Below, piece by piece: positions 1 to 8,178 of a stretch of DNA of 64,000 nt. The stretch spans positions 372,001 to 436,000 of the forward strand of contig NZ_JALLGK010000003.1 of the NCBI RefSeq assembly GCF_023072595.1, given 5' to 3'. The DNA is from Streptomyces sp. XM4193 (GTDB lineage: Bacteria; Actinomycetota; Actinomycetes; Streptomycetales; Streptomycetaceae). Both the position numbers and the translations under genes were made by a program. How positions within the stretch are numbered: position 1 is the stretch's first letter; each line of letters begins with the position of its first letter. The notes below the pieces were generated by a model. It had not been told where the DNA came from and did no database searches. It saw only the letters and a list, made by a program, of their open reading frames with translations.

Positions 1-1
1 T

Positions 2-544
2 CTGCCCACGGGCGGACTGGCGGCGGTGGCCGAAGGAGGCGCCGGCGGAGCGGAGCCCGGGGTGCCGGTGCTGTTCACCGCCTCCGCCCACCCGCAGCTG
101 GAGGGACGCACCCAGTCGGTCGGCAAGGAGGAGATCGTCTCCTCGGGGCGCAGCATCGTGGAGATCATCAACCTGCAGATCGGGCTGCTGATCGGACTCG
201 CCTGTCTGCTGCTGGTCCTGATGCTGCTCGCGCTCTACCGGTTCGTGCTCGGAACCCAGCAGGAGTTCCTGCGGGTCATGCGGCTCAACGGCCACGGACC
301 GCGCGTCCTGGTGCGCGCACTCTTCGGCTTCACCGCCCCGGCCGCGGTGCTCGCGGTGGTGCTCTCGCAACTCCTCGCGGTGCGGGTGGTCCGGTGGTTC
401 TTCGACGGGATCATGTACGACTTCAGCGCTTATGTCCCGGTCGCCTCCGGGCTCGGGGTGCCACTCCTCACCGGTGCGCTCCTGGCCCTGCTCATGTCCG
501 TCTTCCTTCTTCACGCCCACAAGAAAATGAGGAGCCCATCATGA
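2..544 (+). CDS. FtsX/MacB-type ABC transporter permease, C-terminal part
   Basis: Only the last ~180 residues lie in the window; the reading frame is open to the left edge, so this is a gene cut by the window and not a short gene. The visible part has a short extracellular piece, then three hydrophobic segments (near residues 50-75, 95-120 and 135-160 of the visible stretch) separated by a cytoplasmic loop with a conserved-looking LNGHG turn. This is the arrangement of the C-terminal FtsX domain of MacB-like permeases. The stop overlaps the next gene's start by ATGA, so the two are translationally coupled. The substrate cannot be inferred. The call rests on topology and sequence feel rather than a unique motif. 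Confidence 0.6.
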   Translation: MPTGGLAAVAEGGAGGAEPGVPVLFTASAHPQLEGRTQSVGKEEIVSSGRSIVEIINLQIGLLIGLACLLLVLMLLALYRFVLGTQQEFLRVMRLNGHGPRVLVRALFGFTAPAAVLAVVLSQLLAVRVVRWFFDGIMYDFSAYVPVASGLGVPLLTGALLALLMSVFLLHAHKKMRSPS

Positions 545-1761
545 TGCCGACCAACCAGCGCCGGGTCGTCGTGACCGGAACGGGCGTGGTCAGCCCCATC
601 GGACACGGCACCGAGGAGTTCTGGCAGTCGCTGTCCAAGGGCAGCACGAACTTCGTGCCCAGCGGGGTGGAGGGCATCCCGCTGGTGTCCCGGGTGCCCG
701 ACGGCTGGGACGAGGGGATCTCGCCCAAACGCCGCCGGGCGTCCGACCGTTGCACCCTGCTCGCCCTCACCGCCGCCGGCGAGGCCCTGGGCCGTTCCGG
801 ACTGCTGGAGGACCCCGACAACGCCCTGCACACCGGCGTCTACTTCGGCTCCTCCATCGGCGGGATAGGCACCATCAAGCAGGAGTTCGCCCGCGGCGCG
901 ACCGAGGGCACCCGCTCGGTGCACGCCCTGCTGGTGGTCAAGGGCCTGATGAACATGATCGCCTCCGCGATCGGCATCGAGTACGGCCTGCGCGGCGAGT
1001 CCCTGGTGACCGCCGCGGCCTGCGCCTCGGGCACGGTCGCCATCGGCGAGGCGTACCGGGCGGTGGCCTCCGGCCGGTTGCCGCGCGCGGTGGCCGGTGG
1101 CGCCGAGGCGTGCGTGCTCGACCATGTGATGGAGCCCTTCCGGAAGTTGGGCGCCCTCAACAGCAGCAGCGACCCGGAGGGCGCCTCCATCCCCTTCTCC
1201 CGGCACCGCAGCGGTTTCGTGATGGCCGAGGGCGCGGGAGCGGTCGTGCTGGAGGAGCTGGAGTCCGCACGCGAGCGCGGGGCGCCGATCCTCGGCGAGA
1301 TCGTCGGCTACGCGGCCTCCTCCGACGCGGCCGGACTCATCACCCCCGACGCGGCCGGGGTGCGGCGTGCGGTGGAAGGTGTCTTCTCCGACGACCACCG
1401 GCCGGAGGACGTCGTGTACATCAACGCCCACGGCACCTCGACCACCCTCAACGAGCGGGTCGAGTCGGAGGTCTACTCGGCCGTCTTCCCGCACCGGCCC
1501 GCGGTGTCCTCGACCAAGTCCTACTACGGTCACCCGCTCGGCGCGGCCGGTGCCTTCGAGGTGATCGTCTGCCTGGAGAGCGCCCGCGCCGGCGTGGCTC
1601 TGCCGACCCTGAACGTCAGCGAGGCGGACATCGACCGGGAGGAGATCGACCTCAACCTGGTGCTGGACGAACCGGCGCCGCTCGCCGGCGGCCTCCTGCT
1701 CTCCAGCTCGTTCGCCTTCGGCGGCCAGAACGGAGTGCTGCTGATGCGCGGCGGCATCTGA
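541..1761 (+). CDS. stand-alone beta-ketoacyl synthase (KAS II/FabF-like)
   Basis: A 406-residue condensing enzyme of the FabF/PKS ketosynthase fold. The triad is intact: Cys161 in AAACASGT, His297 in NAHGTST, His331 in YYGHPLGAAG, with the conserved Lys just before in SSTKS. It should catalyse Claisen condensation of acyl and malonyl thioesters on an acyl carrier protein. No ACP, malonyltransferase or ketoreductase is visible beside it. The start at 541 (ATGATG, so 544 is possible) overlaps the stop of the permease gene, which argues for a shared operon. This context suits a specialised-metabolite locus extending to the left more than primary fatty acid synthesis, where fabF sits with fabD/fabH/acpP. 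Confidence 0.85.
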   Translation: MMPTNQRRVVVTGTGVVSPIGHGTEEFWQSLSKGSTNFVPSGVEGIPLVSRVPDGWDEGISPKRRRASDRCTLLALTAAGEALGRSGLLEDPDNALHTGVYFGSSIGGIGTIKQEFARGATEGTRSVHALLVVKGLMNMIASAIGIEYGLRGESLVTAAACASGTVAIGEAYRAVASGRLPRAVAGGAEACVLDHVMEPFRKLGALNSSSDPEGASIPFSRHRSGFVMAEGAGAVVLEELESARERGAPILGEIVGYAASSDAAGLITPDAAGVRRAVEGVFSDDHRPEDVVYINAHGTSTTLNERVESEVYSAVFPHRPAVSSTKSYYGHPLGAAGAFEVIVCLESARAGVALPTLNVSEADIDREEIDLNLVLDEPAPLAGGLLLSSSFAFGGQNGVLLMRGGI

Positions 1762-1798
1762 GCCCGCCGCCGACGCGGGTGCGTACGCGCGGCGGGGC

Positions 1799-1825
1799 GC
1801 GGTCGGGCACGGCGCTCCCGACCGC
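1799..1825. terminator. hairpin between convergent genes
   Basis: Inverted repeat with arms GCGGTCGGG and CCCGACCGC (9 bp, 9-nt loop) 38 bases after the ketosynthase stop and before the convergent dioxygenase gene. There is no U-tract, as is usual for GC-rich actinomycete terminators. Confidence 0.45.
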
Positions 1826-1894
1826 GGGCGGGCGCCCGACCGCGTTCGGGGCGGCAGGGTGGCGGGGCGGTGCGGCGGTCCGGTGGTCCTCCGG

Positions 1895-2755
1895 TCAGAG
1901 GTTGGAGTCCAGGGGAGGGGCGTCGCAGCGGGAGGTGGCCGCCCCGCCGCCGGCTCCGGTCCCGGGCTCGCGGCGGTCCAGGCCGAGCGTGTACGCCGTC
2001 ATCGACAGCGAGCCGGCGGCGTAGCCGTCGACCAGCACGTCCAGCGGCTCGCTGTCGGCGAGGCCGGCGAGGTAGAGCAGCGGGAGGTAGTGGTCCGGGG
2101 TGGGGACGGCGAGGCCGAAGTCGCGGTGGCCGTCGAGCGCGGCGACCCCGGTCGGGTCGGACTCCAGGATCTCGCGCGCGCTCTCGTTGAAGCGGCGGGC
2201 CCAGTCGAATCCCGCGTCGGGGCGGTCGAAGTCGACGGCCCGCAGATTGTGCACGATGTTCCCGCTGCCGATGATCAGGACGCCCTGGTCGCGCAGCGGC
2301 GCGAGTCTGCGTCCGAGGTCGAGGTGGTGGTCGAAGTCCTTGAAGGCGTTGAGGGACAGCTGGAGCACCGGGATCGAGGCGTCGGGGAAGGCGTGCAGCA
2401 GCACCGACCAGGTGCCGTGGTCGATGCCCCAGCTGTCCACGTCGTGGCCGACCCAGGTGGGCTTGACGACGTCCGAGACCATCTGCGCGACCTCGGGGTC
2501 ACCGGGCGCGTCGTACCGCACGTCGAAGAGCTCCTGCGGAAAGCCGTAGAAGTCGTGGATGGTGCGCGGCTGGGGCATCGCGGTGACCGCGGTCGCGCCG
2601 GTGTACCAGTGCGCGGAGACGACGAGGATCGCGCGCGGGCGGGGCACCGAGCGCCCGAACTCCCGCCACGCCTCGGTGTACCTGTTGCGCTCCAGCGCGT
2701 TCATCGGGCTGCCGTGCCCGAGGAAGGCGGCGGGCATCCTCGTCGTCACACTCAT
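1895..2755 (-). CDS. class III extradiol ring-cleavage dioxygenase (LigB/4,5-DOPA dioxygenase family)
   Basis: 286 residues, the usual length of the LigB/DODA-type single-chain family. Likely Fe(II) ligands and active-site histidines are visible: His14 in FLGHGSP, His49 in VSAHWYT, the IDHGTW histidine near residue 113, and the PDHYLPLLY motif near residue 226. Such enzymes open catechol-like rings next to a hydroxyl; the natural substrate is unknown here. The start at 2755 was chosen because GAGAGGAAG lies six bases upstream; the reading frame continues further upstream but without family similarity. It is transcribed away from the SnoaL-like gene. Confidence 0.85.
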   Translation of the reverse strand: MSVTTRMPAAFLGHGSPMNALERNRYTEAWREFGRSVPRPRAILVVSAHWYTGATAVTAMPQPRTIHDFYGFPQELFDVRYDAPGDPEVAQMVSDVVKPTWVGHDVDSWGIDHGTWSVLLHAFPDASIPVLQLSLNAFKDFDHHLDLGRRLAPLRDQGVLIIGSGNIVHNLRAVDFDRPDAGFDWARRFNESAREILESDPTGVAALDGHRDFGLAVPTPDHYLPLLYLAGLADSEPLDVLVDGYAAGSLSMTAYTLGLDRREPGTGAGGGAATSRCDAPPLDSNL

Positions 2756-2879
2756 GGGACTTCCTCTCGACCTCTCGGCTCTCGACCCGACGGCCGCGGA
2801 CCTTCGGGCCCCGTCGCGCCGGTCTCGTCGCCGGTCCTGTCTGTGCGAACCGGCGCGGGCCGGTGGTTGTTCCCGGTCG

Positions 2880-2960
2880 GCGCCGGGTCTCGGTGGCGGG
2901 TCTCGGCGTCGGTCTCGGCGGCGGGTCCGGGCGGCGGGTCTCGGCGACGGCTCGGCGGCG
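2880..2960. repeat. degenerate GC-rich tandem repeat
   Basis: About five imperfect copies of a GGCGGGTCTCGGCG-like unit, in the 426-base region (2756-3181) between divergent genes. I see no gene there. The repeat lies between the two start codons and so within the presumed promoter region. The unit length varies (about 12-15 bp), so it may be simple low-complexity drift. Confidence 0.4.
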
Positions 2961-3181
2961 GTGTCGGGGGCAGCGTACGGGCGGTGGGGCGGCAGGGCGG
3001 GGGAGCGCGTCGAGGCGCACGGCGCCGGGCGCGTCGGCACCGTGCGCCGTACCGGCGGCGGGAACAGCGGCGCGCGCTCCGTCGTTGAGAGCGTGACCAT
3101 CGCAACTCCCGTGTGCACGGGGCCCGTTGGGTGCTGTGTGCCCGTCCGGCCCCGCTCCGCACCTCCGACCAGCGAGGCGGC

Positions 3182-3847
3182 ATGTCCCCCACCGATCCCA
3201 CCGGTCCTACCGGTCCTACCGACCCCGCAGATCCCACAGGCCCTGCAGATCCCACAGGCCCCGCAAGGCGCGCGGGCTCCGCGGACCCCACCGTGCTTCC
3301 CGCCCCCGAGGTGCTGCGGGCGCGCCAGAAGCTGGTGCTCGACCACTTCCGCGACGAGGTCGACCAGGACTGGGACGCGACCCTCGCGACCTTCCCGCAC
3401 CCGCACTACGAGATCGTCGCCACCATGACCGTCCACGACGGCGACGGTGCGGTGCGCGACTACTACCGGGCGACCCGGGTCGCCTTCCCCGACCAGCACC
3501 ACGAGCTGATCGACCTGCGGCACAGCCATGACGCGGTGGTGGCGGAGTTCTGGCTGATCGGCACCCACCGCGGCCCGTTCGGCTCGCTCCCGCCGACCGG
3601 TTCACGCTTTCGGGTGAGGATGACGGCGTACTTCGTCTTCGACGCGGACGAGCGGCTGGTGAGCGAGCGCATCTACTTCGACTCGCTCACCCTCCTCAAG
3701 CAACTTCTCGGCGGCATCGACCGCAGGAAGCCCCGCAACTGGCCGCTGCTGCTCCGCTTCGCCCGCGGTGCGCTGCGCATGTCCGGCGAGGCGCCCGACC
3801 CGCGCCTCCTGGAGACCACCGAACCCGCCCACCTGCGCACGACCTGA
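3182..3847 (+). CDS. SnoaL-like/NTF2-fold protein with collagen-like N-terminus
   Basis: 221 residues. The first ~30 residues are a low-complexity Pro/Thr/Asp/Gly stretch (repeating DPTGP and GPTGP), followed by a SnoaL-like domain from about residue 35 to 185. Visible SnoaL-like features are a helix with DHFRDEVDQDWDATLATF, the HPHYEI strand and the YYRATRVAFPD segment. Such domains occur in polyketide cyclases, limonene epoxide hydrolase-like enzymes and many proteins with no known activity, so the reaction cannot be assigned. The start at 3182 is preceded by GAGGCGG. The nearby dioxygenase is divergent, possibly a shared aromatic substrate, but that is a guess. Confidence 0.7.
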   Translation: MSPTDPTGPTGPTDPADPTGPADPTGPARRAGSADPTVLPAPEVLRARQKLVLDHFRDEVDQDWDATLATFPHPHYEIVATMTVHDGDGAVRDYYRATRVAFPDQHHELIDLRHSHDAVVAEFWLIGTHRGPFGSLPPTGSRFRVRMTAYFVFDADERLVSERIYFDSLTLLKQLLGGIDRRKPRNWPLLLRFARGALRMSGEAPDPRLLETTEPAHLRTT

Positions 3848-3848
3848 T

Positions 3849-3884
3849 CGCCCGGTCCGGGGCCGGGGCGTCCCGGACCGGGCG
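3849..3884. terminator. bidirectional terminator hairpin
   Basis: Arms CGCCCGGTCCGGG and CCCGGACCGGGCG form a 13-bp perfect stem with a 10-nt loop. It begins one base after the SnoaL-like gene's stop and ends 10 bases before the stop of the convergent MarR-GNAT gene. Confidence 0.7.
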
Positions 3885-3893
3885 CGGCGGTCG

Positions 3894-4799
3894 TCAGTCG
3901 AGGTGCTTCTCGAACCAGTGGTGGGCGTAGGGCTCGTCGTTGAAGGCGGGGACCTCGGTGTAGCCGCTGGTGCGGTAGAGCCGGGTGGCCGCTTCGAGCG
4001 CCCGGTTGGTGTCCAGCCGTACGACCTTGCGTCCCAAGTCGGTTGCGCGGGACTCCAGTTGGGCCAGGAGGCGTCGGGCGAGTCCGAGGCCGCGGGCCTG
4101 CGGGCTGACCCAGAGGCGTTTGATCTCGGCCGGGGCGTCGGCGGGCAGCTTGAGCCCGCCGCAGCCCACCGGTTCGCCGTGCAGCCGTGCCAGGAGGAAC
4201 AGCCCGCGCGGGGCGCGGAGTTCGCCAGGGTCGGGCAGCAGGGTCCGGTCGGGGTCGAAGCCGGTGTCGAAGAGCCGGCCGAGTTCGGCGGTGTAGGCGC
4301 GCAGGCAGTGCACGGCGTCGGGGTGGTCGGGGTCGAGGGTCTCCACCGAGACGACGGAGGCGGTGAGCAGCCGTTCGACCTCGGCCATGGCGGCGGTGAG
4401 CCGGGTGCGCTGGGCGGGGTCGAGGGGGTGGAGCAGCGAGCCGGCGAGGTCCTGGCTGCGCGCGTCGAGCTGGGCGCGTTCCGCGCGGCCGGCGTCGGTC
4501 AGTGTCACGGTCCGTACGCGCCGGTCGCGCGGATGGGGCTCGACCGCGACGAGGCCGTCGGCCTCCAGGGCGCGCAGCAGTCGGCTGATGTAGCCGGAGT
4601 CCAGGCCGAGTCGGGCCCGTACGCTGCGGACGTCGTGGGTGCCGGTGCCGCCGAGCTCCCAGAGCAGCCGCGCCTGGCCGTAGGGGCGGGCGCCGCCCAG
4701 GTACTGGTCGTGCAGGACTCCGACGCGCTCGGCGACGGTCCGGTTGAACCGCCGCACCTGCTCGACCTGCTGCTCGGGTGTCCGCTGCTCGGTGCTCAT
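3894..4799 (-). CDS. MarR-family regulator fused to a GNAT N-acetyltransferase
   Basis: 301 residues with two domains. Residues ~1-145 are a MarR-type winged helix: the recognition region is DSGYISRLLRALEADGLV and the wing is HPRDRRVRTVTLTDAG. Residues ~150-300 are a GNAT domain, with the acetyl-CoA loop PQARGLGLARRLL followed by the typical TNRALEAATRLYRTSGY segment. This architecture is common in actinomycetes; the acetylated substrate is unknown. The start is very likely leaderless (see the promoter feature). Because a palindrome overlaps that promoter, autoregulation is likely. Confidence 0.88.
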   Translation of the reverse strand: MSTEQRTPEQQVEQVRRFNRTVAERVGVLHDQYLGGARPYGQARLLWELGGTGTHDVRSVRARLGLDSGYISRLLRALEADGLVAVEPHPRDRRVRTVTLTDAGRAERAQLDARSQDLAGSLLHPLDPAQRTRLTAAMAEVERLLTASVVSVETLDPDHPDAVHCLRAYTAELGRLFDTGFDPDRTLLPDPGELRAPRGLFLLARLHGEPVGCGGLKLPADAPAEIKRLWVSPQARGLGLARRLLAQLESRATDLGRKVVRLDTNRALEAATRLYRTSGYTEVPAFNDEPYAHHWFEKHLD

Positions 4800-4802
4800 T
4801 CT

Positions 4803-4835
4803 CTGACTCTAGTCAGGCAATGAGTGGTGCCGCAA
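4803..4835 (-). promoter_or_regulatory. leaderless promoter with overlapping palindromic operator
   Basis: Read on the minus strand: TTGCGG, 18 bases, TAGAGT, then six bases to the ATG of the MarR-GNAT gene, with no ribosome binding site. That fits a leaderless transcript. The -10 box is embedded in the hyphenated palindrome CTGACT-CT-AGTCAG (plus strand 4803-4816), a plausible MarR operator. Confidence 0.5.
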
Positions 4836-5032
4836 AGAGGAGCGGGTCCTGTGCCGGTCCGTTCGCTGTCCGCGCCCCTCGCGCGTTCCGCCCGGTCATC
4901 GGTGTGCGTCGAGGGTGCGGCGCCCCAAGTGGGCGGAGTGGGCGCCCGGTTGGGCGTCCGGCGTGCCCGCGTCGTGACGCCTGGCGCGATACCGGTACGT
5001 ACCCGTTGACGGTGGCAGGGCGGAGTGTGAGC

Positions 5033-6328
5033 ATGCGAACCCCTGAGAGCGCTCCCACCCCCACACCTCCGGAGCAGCCCGTGATCTCCCGCCGCGCACT
5101 GCTGGCCACCACCGCCGCACTCCCGACGCTGCTGCTGCCACCGGCGGCCCGCGCCGCCGCCGGGCCCGCGCCCGGCACGGTGCGCGGCGCCCCGGCCGCA
5201 CCCGAGACCTGCGAACTCGCCCTCGCCAACGAGTCCTCCGCCGGCGAGCTGCGCGCCTACGTCGCCGGTCTCGAACTCGGCACCGACCGCTGGATGCTGC
5301 TGCGCGAGGACGGCAGCACCTACTACCCGGAGTCGCCCGACGGACGCGCCCCGCTGCCCGTCGACTGCTCCATCGCGATGCCCGCCGCCGACGAGGAGCC
5401 CCGTGTGCTCACCCTGCCGCGGATGCACCGCGCCCGCGTCTACGTCGTGCGCGACGCCAGGTTGGAGCTGCTGGTCGACCCCGGGCCCGTGCTGCTGGAC
5501 GTGCCGATCCACGACCCGAACGATCCGAACCACCAACTCGACTGGTTCTGGGCCGAGTTCACCTTCAACGAGCAGATGCTCTACGCCAACCTCAGCTACG
5601 TCGACATGGTGCCCCGGCTCCCGCTCGGCCTCACCCTCGAGGGCACCGGCACCCACACCGTCGCCGCCCCCGAACCGGGCGCGCCCGGCCGCATCGCCGA
5701 CGGTCTGCGCACCCAGGCCGAGAAGGACGGCCGGCCCTGGCCCGACCTCTCCGTGCCCCATCCGGACGGTGACGGGGTGCTGCGCGTCATCGCCCCGCAC
5801 ATCCACCAGATACGCCACGACCACCTCCCGCCCGAGGAGATGCCCTTCGGCGACTACTACGACGACTATGCGCAGGAGGTCTGGGCCAAGTACCGGCAGG
5901 AGCCGCTGCGGGTCGACCTCCAGGGCGGACGCGGTGTGCTGGAGGGCCGGGTCGAGGGCGACACCCTGGTCTTCCCCGAGAGCGGCGACCGCTTCGAACT
6001 CCCCGTCTCCCGCGATGTGTTCAGCTGCGACCGCGGTCCGTTCACCCAGCGTCCGGACGACACCGAGGTGCGGCGCGGGCTGATGGCACGCGTCTCGGCG
6101 GCCTTCAACCGCAGCACGCTCCTCTCCCACGCGGACCAGCCCAGCGGGCCCACCGCCGAGGACTTCTACCGCGCCGAGACCACCAACCACTGGGCTCGGC
6201 TGGTGCACGAGCACACCCCCATCGGCTACGCCTTCCCGAGCGACGACGTCATGGGCGACGGCCAACCCGACGTCTCCGGAGCCGCCGCCGACCCCGAACC
6301 CCGCCGATTCACCGTCACCGCCCGCTGA
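5033..6328 (+). CDS. secreted glycoside hydrolase family 64 (beta-1,3-glucanase)
   Basis: 431 residues. The N-terminus holds a Tat-like signal (SRRALLATTAAL, then a hydrophobic run ending AARAAA near residue 44). The mature part matches laminaripentaose-producing GH64 enzymes: an N-terminal beta-barrel segment, then DWFWAEFTFNEQ and the NLSYVDMVPRLPLGL region that lines the open cleft, near residues 165-205. The family cleaves beta-1,3-glucan (laminarin, yeast and fungal walls) from the end, releasing pentamers. The start at 5033 has GGAG upstream; GTG at 5027 is an alternative. The next gene encodes another predicted beta-1,3-glucanase, suggesting co-operation in fungal cell wall breakdown. 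Confidence 0.85.
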   Translation: MRTPESAPTPTPPEQPVISRRALLATTAALPTLLLPPAARAAAGPAPGTVRGAPAAPETCELALANESSAGELRAYVAGLELGTDRWMLLREDGSTYYPESPDGRAPLPVDCSIAMPAADEEPRVLTLPRMHRARVYVVRDARLELLVDPGPVLLDVPIHDPNDPNHQLDWFWAEFTFNEQMLYANLSYVDMVPRLPLGLTLEGTGTHTVAAPEPGAPGRIADGLRTQAEKDGRPWPDLSVPHPDGDGVLRVIAPHIHQIRHDHLPPEEMPFGDYYDDYAQEVWAKYRQEPLRVDLQGGRGVLEGRVEGDTLVFPESGDRFELPVSRDVFSCDRGPFTQRPDDTEVRRGLMARVSAAFNRSTLLSHADQPSGPTAEDFYRAETTNHWARLVHEHTPIGYAFPSDDVMGDGQPDVSGAAADPEPRRFTVTAR

Positions 6329-6489
6329 CCGCACGAGCCGGTTCGCACGGCCGCACCCGCACCCACGGCCGCACCCGTAGCCGCGGCCCGCGCGACCGGC
6401 GTCGCCGACCCTGTACCGCGGCCCGGGCGGTTCACCCCCTCGGGGCGCCGCCTGCTCGTCGCACTCCTTCGAACGAAAGGGGCACCGCC

Positions 6490-7347
6490 CTGAACACCGG
6501 CCGAAAGCACAGGAGTTCACGTTTCCGGCGTGGACCGGTACGACTGGTCCTCACCTTCCTCTGCGCGCTGCTCGCCGCGTCCGTCCTCGCCCCCTCGGCG
6601 GGCGCCGGCTCCGCGCCCGCCGCCGCCGACGGCAAGGGCGTCAGCGCGCGCCCCGCGCCCGGCGCGGACCAGGCGCTGGCCGACGTCAACGCCTCCTGGT
6701 ACTACAACTGGGCCTCCGGCCCCGACCTGGCCACCCCGGACGGCACCGAGTTCGTGCCGATGATCTGGGGCCGGGAGTCGGTCACCGACGAGGAACTCGA
6801 CCGTGCCGCCCGCGAGGGCAGCCAGCTCCTCGGCTTCAACGAACCCGACCTCGGTGAGCAGTCCGCGATGAGCGTGGAGGAGGCCCTGGACCTCTGGCCG
6901 CGGCTGGAGTCCACCGGCCTGCGCCTGGGCGCACCCGCTGTCGCACACAGCGGCGACGTCGCCGGCGGCTGGCTGGACCGCTTCATGCGCGGAGCCGAGG
7001 AGCGCGGCCTGCGCGTCGACTTCATCCCGGTCCATTGGTACGGCGCCGACTTCGGCCCGAACGCCACCGACCACCTGCGCTCCTACCTCGACGCGGTCGC
7101 CGAGCGCTACGGCAAGCCGGTCTGGCTCACCGAGTACGCGCTGATCGACTTCACCGGTTCGCAGCCGCGCTACCCCAGCGAGCAGGAGCAGACCGCCTTC
7201 GTCCGTTCCTCCACCGAGATGCTCAACTCGCTGCCGTACCTGGAGCGTTACGCCTGGTTCACCCTCTCCACCGACACCCACCAGACCGGTCTCTACGACG
7301 GAGCCAACGCCAACTCCAGCGGCGCCGCCTACCGCGACGCGGGCTGA
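6490..7347 (+). CDS. secreted GH128 beta-1,3-glucanase, probable CTG start
   Basis: 285 residues if CTG at 6490 is the start. No ATG, GTG or TTG exists in frame that would include the secretion signal: the first conventional codon (GTG 6751) falls inside the catalytic domain. From the CTG the protein begins with a basic stretch (GRKHRSSRFRRG), a hydrophobic core (VLTFLCALLAASVLA) and an APSAGA cleavage region, an excellent signal peptide. GAAAGGGG lies 7 bases upstream. The catalytic barrel has the probable acid/base Glu118 in GFNEPD and nucleophile Glu215 in WLTEYAL, both typical of the GH128/Asl1-like family. The gene is 161 bases after the GH64 gene, same strand. Confidence 0.82.
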   Translation: MNTGRKHRSSRFRRGPVRLVLTFLCALLAASVLAPSAGAGSAPAAADGKGVSARPAPGADQALADVNASWYYNWASGPDLATPDGTEFVPMIWGRESVTDEELDRAAREGSQLLGFNEPDLGEQSAMSVEEALDLWPRLESTGLRLGAPAVAHSGDVAGGWLDRFMRGAEERGLRVDFIPVHWYGADFGPNATDHLRSYLDAVAERYGKPVWLTEYALIDFTGSQPRYPSEQEQTAFVRSSTEMLNSLPYLERYAWFTLSTDTHQTGLYDGANANSSGAAYRDAG

Positions 7348-7403
7348 CCCGTACGGGGACGCGGGCTGACCTCCGCGGCCCGTCCCCCGGGCGCTCCCTT
7401 CCA

Positions 7404-7448
7404 CGAGCCGCCGAACTCCCCCTCACGCGACGGGAGTTCGGCGGCTCG
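7404..7448. terminator. strong hairpin terminator after the glucanase pair
   Basis: Perfect 17-bp inverted repeat, arms CGAGCCGCCGAACTCCC and GGGAGTTCGGCGGCTCG, 11-nt loop. It sits 56 bases after the GH128 stop and also serves the convergent small gene. Confidence 0.8.
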
Positions 7449-7505
7449 GCGCTGGTCGCACGTCGGGCCGGGGAACGGAGCGCACCGTCCTCGCCGGGCG
7501 CGGGT

Positions 7506-7871
7506 TCAGCGGTTGCCCGTCCCGGAGCGACGTTCGTTCCGGCCCGAACGCCGGTCGTCGGGGTCCGACGGGGGAGCCGCCGCGCGGTCGACGCGGGGGA
7601 GCCGGTCGCCTCTGCTGTCGGCCACCCGCAGCGCGTCGCGCAGTGCCTCGCTCAACCGGCGTGCGAGAAAACGCATTTCGTGCGGGTGGGTGCTCCCGTC
7701 GGTCACGAGGTCGCTCGCGAAGTCGAGCAACCGGACGCCTATGGCCAGCTGTTCGGCCTCCATACGGTCGGCGAGACGCGAGAGGCGGCAGTCGTCGTCG
7801 GTGACCAGATAGCAGGGCTTGCCGTCCTCGCCGCTCCACGGCGCGAGCCGGGGCCGCTCCCCACCGCTCAC
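7506..7871 (-). CDS. small Streptomyces conserved hypothetical protein
   Basis: 121 residues from GTG at 7871, which has AGGGGCGG just upstream; the frame extends further 5' but without plausible sequence. The central part (KPCYLVTDDDCRLSRLADRMEAEQL, residues ~17-41, then a helix ending DFASDL) resembles small proteins often found near XRE regulators in streptomycetes. The C-terminal 35 residues are charged and probably disordered. There is no signal or membrane segment. It is divergent from the XRE-TPR regulator, and the pair may be functionally linked. No biochemical function can be given. Confidence 0.6.
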   Translation of the reverse strand: MSGGERPRLAPWSGEDGKPCYLVTDDDCRLSRLADRMEAEQLAIGVRLLDFASDLVTDGSTHPHEMRFLARRLSEALRDALRVADSRGDRLPRVDRAAAPPSDPDDRRSGRNERRSGTGNR

Positions 7872-8178
7872 AACGCCGCCCCTGCTCCGTACGCCCGCGC
7901 GGAACCCGCCTCCGGGCCGTCCGGCATCCGCCCGGGCGCGGACGTCGACCGCCCCGCGAACCGTTCGCCACAAGCCGTGAAACCTCGCAACACCTCATGC
8001 ACTCCCGTCAGTTCGGAGCCCCACCCCGCACCGCTCACACGGGCGCGGGATTTTGTCAGCCCCAACCCTGTTGCTTTGCCGATCGGCTGTCTTCCCTCCC
8101 TCGGGTATCCCCATGATGGGTAGGCTTTTGTTCCGACTGATCGGGCACAATGCTGCTCACAGATGCGATGGGCGCCAG

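Noticed and set aside
26-544. Complete small gene starting at 26
   Set aside because: The frame is open from the first base and the product is the C-terminal domain of a larger permease, so it is a gene cut by the window edge.
4796-6520. Long minus-strand frame opposite the GH64 gene
   Set aside because: Gly/Val/His-rich antisense of a gene with clear GH64 motifs; no ribosome binding site.
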